Below, one piece after another: positions 13,670-15,335 of a stretch of DNA of 15,335 bases. The DNA is taken from NCBI GenBank assembly GCA_900548355.1, contig URKR01000039.1:1-15335 (forward strand), read 5' to 3'. Position numbers and translations under genes: made by a program. Below the pieces are notes generated by a model. That model searched no databases and was not told where the DNA came from. It saw only the letters and a program-made list of their open reading frames with translations. The first letter of the stretch is position 1. Each line of letters begins with the position of its first letter. This stretch comes from an uncultured Oscillospiraceae bacterium. GTDB taxonomy: Bacteria; Bacillota; Clostridia; Oscillospirales; Ruminococcaceae.

Positions 13670-15056
13670 TGAAGCCACCTCCCGCAGGAACGGCCTGCCG
13701 CGCCATCTGCCGAAGCTCCGGCAGCACGGTGCCGAGCATTGCGAAGAAGCAGGCGCATCCGCCTATGACATTCGAGATAGGCTCCGCCATAAACACGCCG
13801 TCCGTGCCAAGGCCGAAAGCATAGGGGAGCAGATAGGTCAACGGCACGACGATAATGACTTTGCGCAACAGGGAAAAGAACACGGCCTGGGCTTTTTTGT
13901 TCAGTGATTTGAAGGTGGTTTGCCCCACATACTGCAAAACCATAAAGATGAAGGTGGAAAAGTACAGCTGCATGGCGGGCACGGTGTCGGCCAGCAGCGT
14001 TTGATCGTTGCTGAAAATCGCAATCAACATCTGCGGCGCTAGCTGGATCACAAGCCAGATGGCCAGGGTGTACCCCACGGCCAGTAACCCCATGACCGTA
14101 CAGGCCCGGCGGACTTTTTGCGGCCGGCGTGCGCCGTAATTGTAGCTGATAACCGGGGAGGAACCTTCGGTAATGGCCGCCAGCGGCGTTTCCACCATCT
14201 GGCGGATACTGGAAAGAATGGTCATGACTGAAACGTACAGGTCGCCCCCGGTGGCCGCCAGCACATTGTTGCAGCTGATGGTGACCAGGCTGTTGGTCAG
14301 CTGCATAATAAAACCGGCGGTGCCCAGGCTGACAATATCCTTGACCAGTGCCCATTCGGCAAAAAGATCCCGGGGACAGACAAAGCGAATGCGATATTCC
14401 GCCTTTTGGGCAAGAAAATAAAGGACAAAGATCGCAGAAAAAAACTGGGACAAAACCGTCGCGATGGCCGCGCCGGCAACCCCCATTCCGAAAACGAAGA
14501 TAAAAACGGGGTCTAAAACCAGGTTGGAAACCGCACCGATCACCACGCTGGTCATCCCGATCAGCACATATCCCTGCGCGTTGACAAACGGGTTCAGCCC
14601 GGTGGTCAGCATGGCCGGGACGGTGCCAATCAGGTAGATGCACATATAGGGCAGGGCATACTGCATGGCGGCATCAGAAGCGCCGAACAACGCAAGCAAA
14701 GGCCGGGCGAACACAAGGCCCACAACCATCAAAACCACGCCGCAGCCGGCCAGCATGGTGAACGCGGTGTGCAGAATGCGGTGGGCGCGCAGCTGGTCCC
14801 CGCCGCCCCGGGCGATGGAGAACAAAGGCGCGCCGCCGGTGCCGAACAGGTTGCTGAAAGCGGTAATGATGACAATCACCGGGAAGCAAAGCCCCACGCC
14901 GCCAAGCGCCGCGGTGCCAATTTCGGGGATGCGGGCGATGTATACCCGATCAACAACATTGTACAAAAGGTTCAGCAGCTGCGCTATGAGCATGGGAAAG
15001 GCGGACTGCACGATGGTCTCGATAATTCTGCCGTTTTCAAAGTCTACACGCCGCAA
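13647..15056 (-). CDS. MATE-family multidrug/toxin efflux transporter
   Basis: The predicted 469-aa antiporter has ~12 TM helices and uses an Na+ or H+ gradient to export organic compounds. The N-terminus IIETIVQSAFPMLIAQLLNLLYNVVDRVYIARI is the standard MatE opening. NAQG (~150), VSNLVLDPVFIFVFGMGVAGAAIATVLSQ (~165-195), and a repeat of the MatE half in the C-terminus are visible. Start choice: AAGGAGG (15071-15065) lies 8 nt before TTG 15056, so that non-AUG start is preferred. ATG 15080 has no ribosome binding site and would leave an 18-nt leader, and GTG 15113 is upstream of the -10 box. It is the first gene of an operon with a LytTR/GHKL pair, overlapping the regulator by 23 nt. The substrate is unknown. 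Confidence 0.9.
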   Translation of the reverse strand: MRRVDFENGRIIETIVQSAFPMLIAQLLNLLYNVVDRVYIARIPEIGTAALGGVGLCFPVIVIITAFSNLFGTGGAPLFSIARGGGDQLRAHRILHTAFTMLAGCGVVLMVVGLVFARPLLALFGASDAAMQYALPYMCIYLIGTVPAMLTTGLNPFVNAQGYVLIGMTSVVIGAVSNLVLDPVFIFVFGMGVAGAAIATVLSQFFSAIFVLYFLAQKAEYRIRFVCPRDLFAEWALVKDIVSLGTAGFIMQLTNSLVTISCNNVLAATGGDLYVSVMTILSSIRQMVETPLAAITEGSSPVISYNYGARRPQKVRRACTVMGLLAVGYTLAIWLVIQLAPQMLIAIFSNDQTLLADTVPAMQLYFSTFIFMVLQYVGQTTFKSLNKKAQAVFFSLLRKVIIVVPLTYLLPYAFGLGTDGVFMAEPISNVIGGCACFFAMLGTVLPELRQMARQAVPAGGGFNGQNRDL

Positions 15057-15104
15057 AAGGGGTTCCTCCTTCTTTAACATTACAGGAAGGGTGCGGTTTT
15101 TCCC

Positions 15105-15133
15105 ATTATACACGGCCCGCGCCCTGCCAACAA
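15105..15133 (-). promoter_or_regulatory. Sigma-A-type promoter of the MATE operon
   Basis: On the minus strand TTGTTG (15133-15128), a 17-bp spacer, and a perfect TATAAT (15110-15105) predict a start near 15098. It sits directly after the terminator at 15134-15157, an arrangement expected for a new transcription unit. Confidence 0.7.
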
Positions 15134-15157
15134 GAAAAAAGGCGGCAACTGCCGCCT
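15134..15157 (-). terminator. Terminator of a minus-strand gene right of the window
   Basis: On the minus strand GGCGGC (15156-15151) pairs with GCCGCC (15146-15141), plus a flanking A-T, around a 4-nt loop. T6 follows (15140-15135). It would end a leftward transcript entering from beyond 15335. Confidence 0.75.
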
Positions 15158-15177
15158 CAGACTGTCAAAAAAGTCAA

Positions 15178-15291
15178 AGTCCGTCGCCGTCGGCGGACAT
15201 GCGCCGACGACGGAGACACCGACAGGGAAATTTTACGGCAAATTGTGTGCGAGGAGCAAAGCGACGAGTGCGCGATTTGACGTAAAATTTT
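15178..15291 (+). repeat. Structured non-coding element, possible interspersed repeat
   Basis: There are two adjacent foldable units. First, GTCGGCG (15189-15195) pairs with CGCCGAC (15202-15208), extended by CCGTC (15181-15185) with GACGG (15209-15213). Second, AAATTTTACG (15228-15237) pairs with CGTAAAATTT (15281-15290), extended inward by CAAAT (15239-15243) with ATTTG (15275-15279) and then a G-U-rich helix around GAGGAGCAAAGCGACGA. The G-U pairs exist only in + sense RNA. No ORF with a ribosome binding site lies here. Being a dispersed repeat is a guess from style, since only one copy is in the window. Confidence 0.5.
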
Positions 15292-15335
15292 GTCGAAGGG
15301 GTTTTCAAAAGGGGAAATAGACGCGTTAGGCGAAG

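Noticed and set aside
15301..15314. GTTTTCAAAAGGGG stretch after the second right-edge hairpin as a terminator
   Set aside because: The TTTTCAAAA symmetry is too short and there is no GC-rich stem next to it.
1..15335. CRISPR array, tRNA, rRNA or integrase attachment site
   Set aside because: No regularly spaced repeats, no tRNA-like cloverleaf or rRNA sequence, and no integrase or direct-repeat pair was seen by eye.

Overview
The window looks like chromosome of a GC-rich, low-motility gut Firmicute of the Clostridia (Oscillospiraceae/Ruminococcaceae-like). This is inferred from strong AGGAGG-type ribosome binding sites, tight overlapping operons, an EFR1-family ferredoxin, a DUF6514-like protein, and AgrA/AgrC-like and MATE families that are typical of that group. 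Species cannot be fixed from the sequence.

Layout. Positions 1-3430 (+ strand) are a patchwork of broken genes. They hold a chimera of a PsuG-like C-terminal piece fused to the C-terminus of a type I restriction HsdR subunit, a short frameshifted remnant ending in a terminator, the left end of an IS256-family element cut off after about 118 codons, and a flavodoxin with its middle deleted. Three apparently intact small genes follow: an EFR1-family flavodoxin/ferredoxin, an XRE-type regulator, and an overlapping DUF6514-like protein. Perfect hairpins separate these units.

Positions 3483-8311 (- strand) form one operon, read from right to left: OmpR-type response regulator, HisKA sensor kinase, ABC ATPase, and an 8-TM duplicated-FtsX permease. 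The genes overlap or abut, so this is a two-component system co-transcribed with an exporter of the type used in peptide or cell-envelope stress responses. It diverges from a monocistronic metallo-beta-lactamase-fold hydrolase (8400-9242, +). The two promoters lie in the arms of a perfect 18-bp inverted repeat.

Positions 9361-11425 (- strand) hold a second transporter cassette: a 56-aa two-TM protein, an ABC ATPase with a non-canonical Q-loop and signature, and a roughly 10-TM permease that I cannot place in a named family. Positions 11519-15133 (- strand) are a complete transcription unit with promoter, MATE efflux pump, LytTR response regulator, GHKL sensor kinase and terminator. The genes overlap by 23 nt and 1 nt, which suggests that the sensor pair controls its own pump.

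The right edge (15160-15335) carries non-coding, highly structured sequence that resembles an interspersed repeat. No rRNA, tRNA or CRISPR array was seen. I see no clearly novel defence system. The most interesting signals are the symmetrical divergent promoter, the orphan three-gene transporter, the MATE-LytTR/GHKL operon, the translation-blocking hairpin at the IS256 start, and the right-edge structured repeat.
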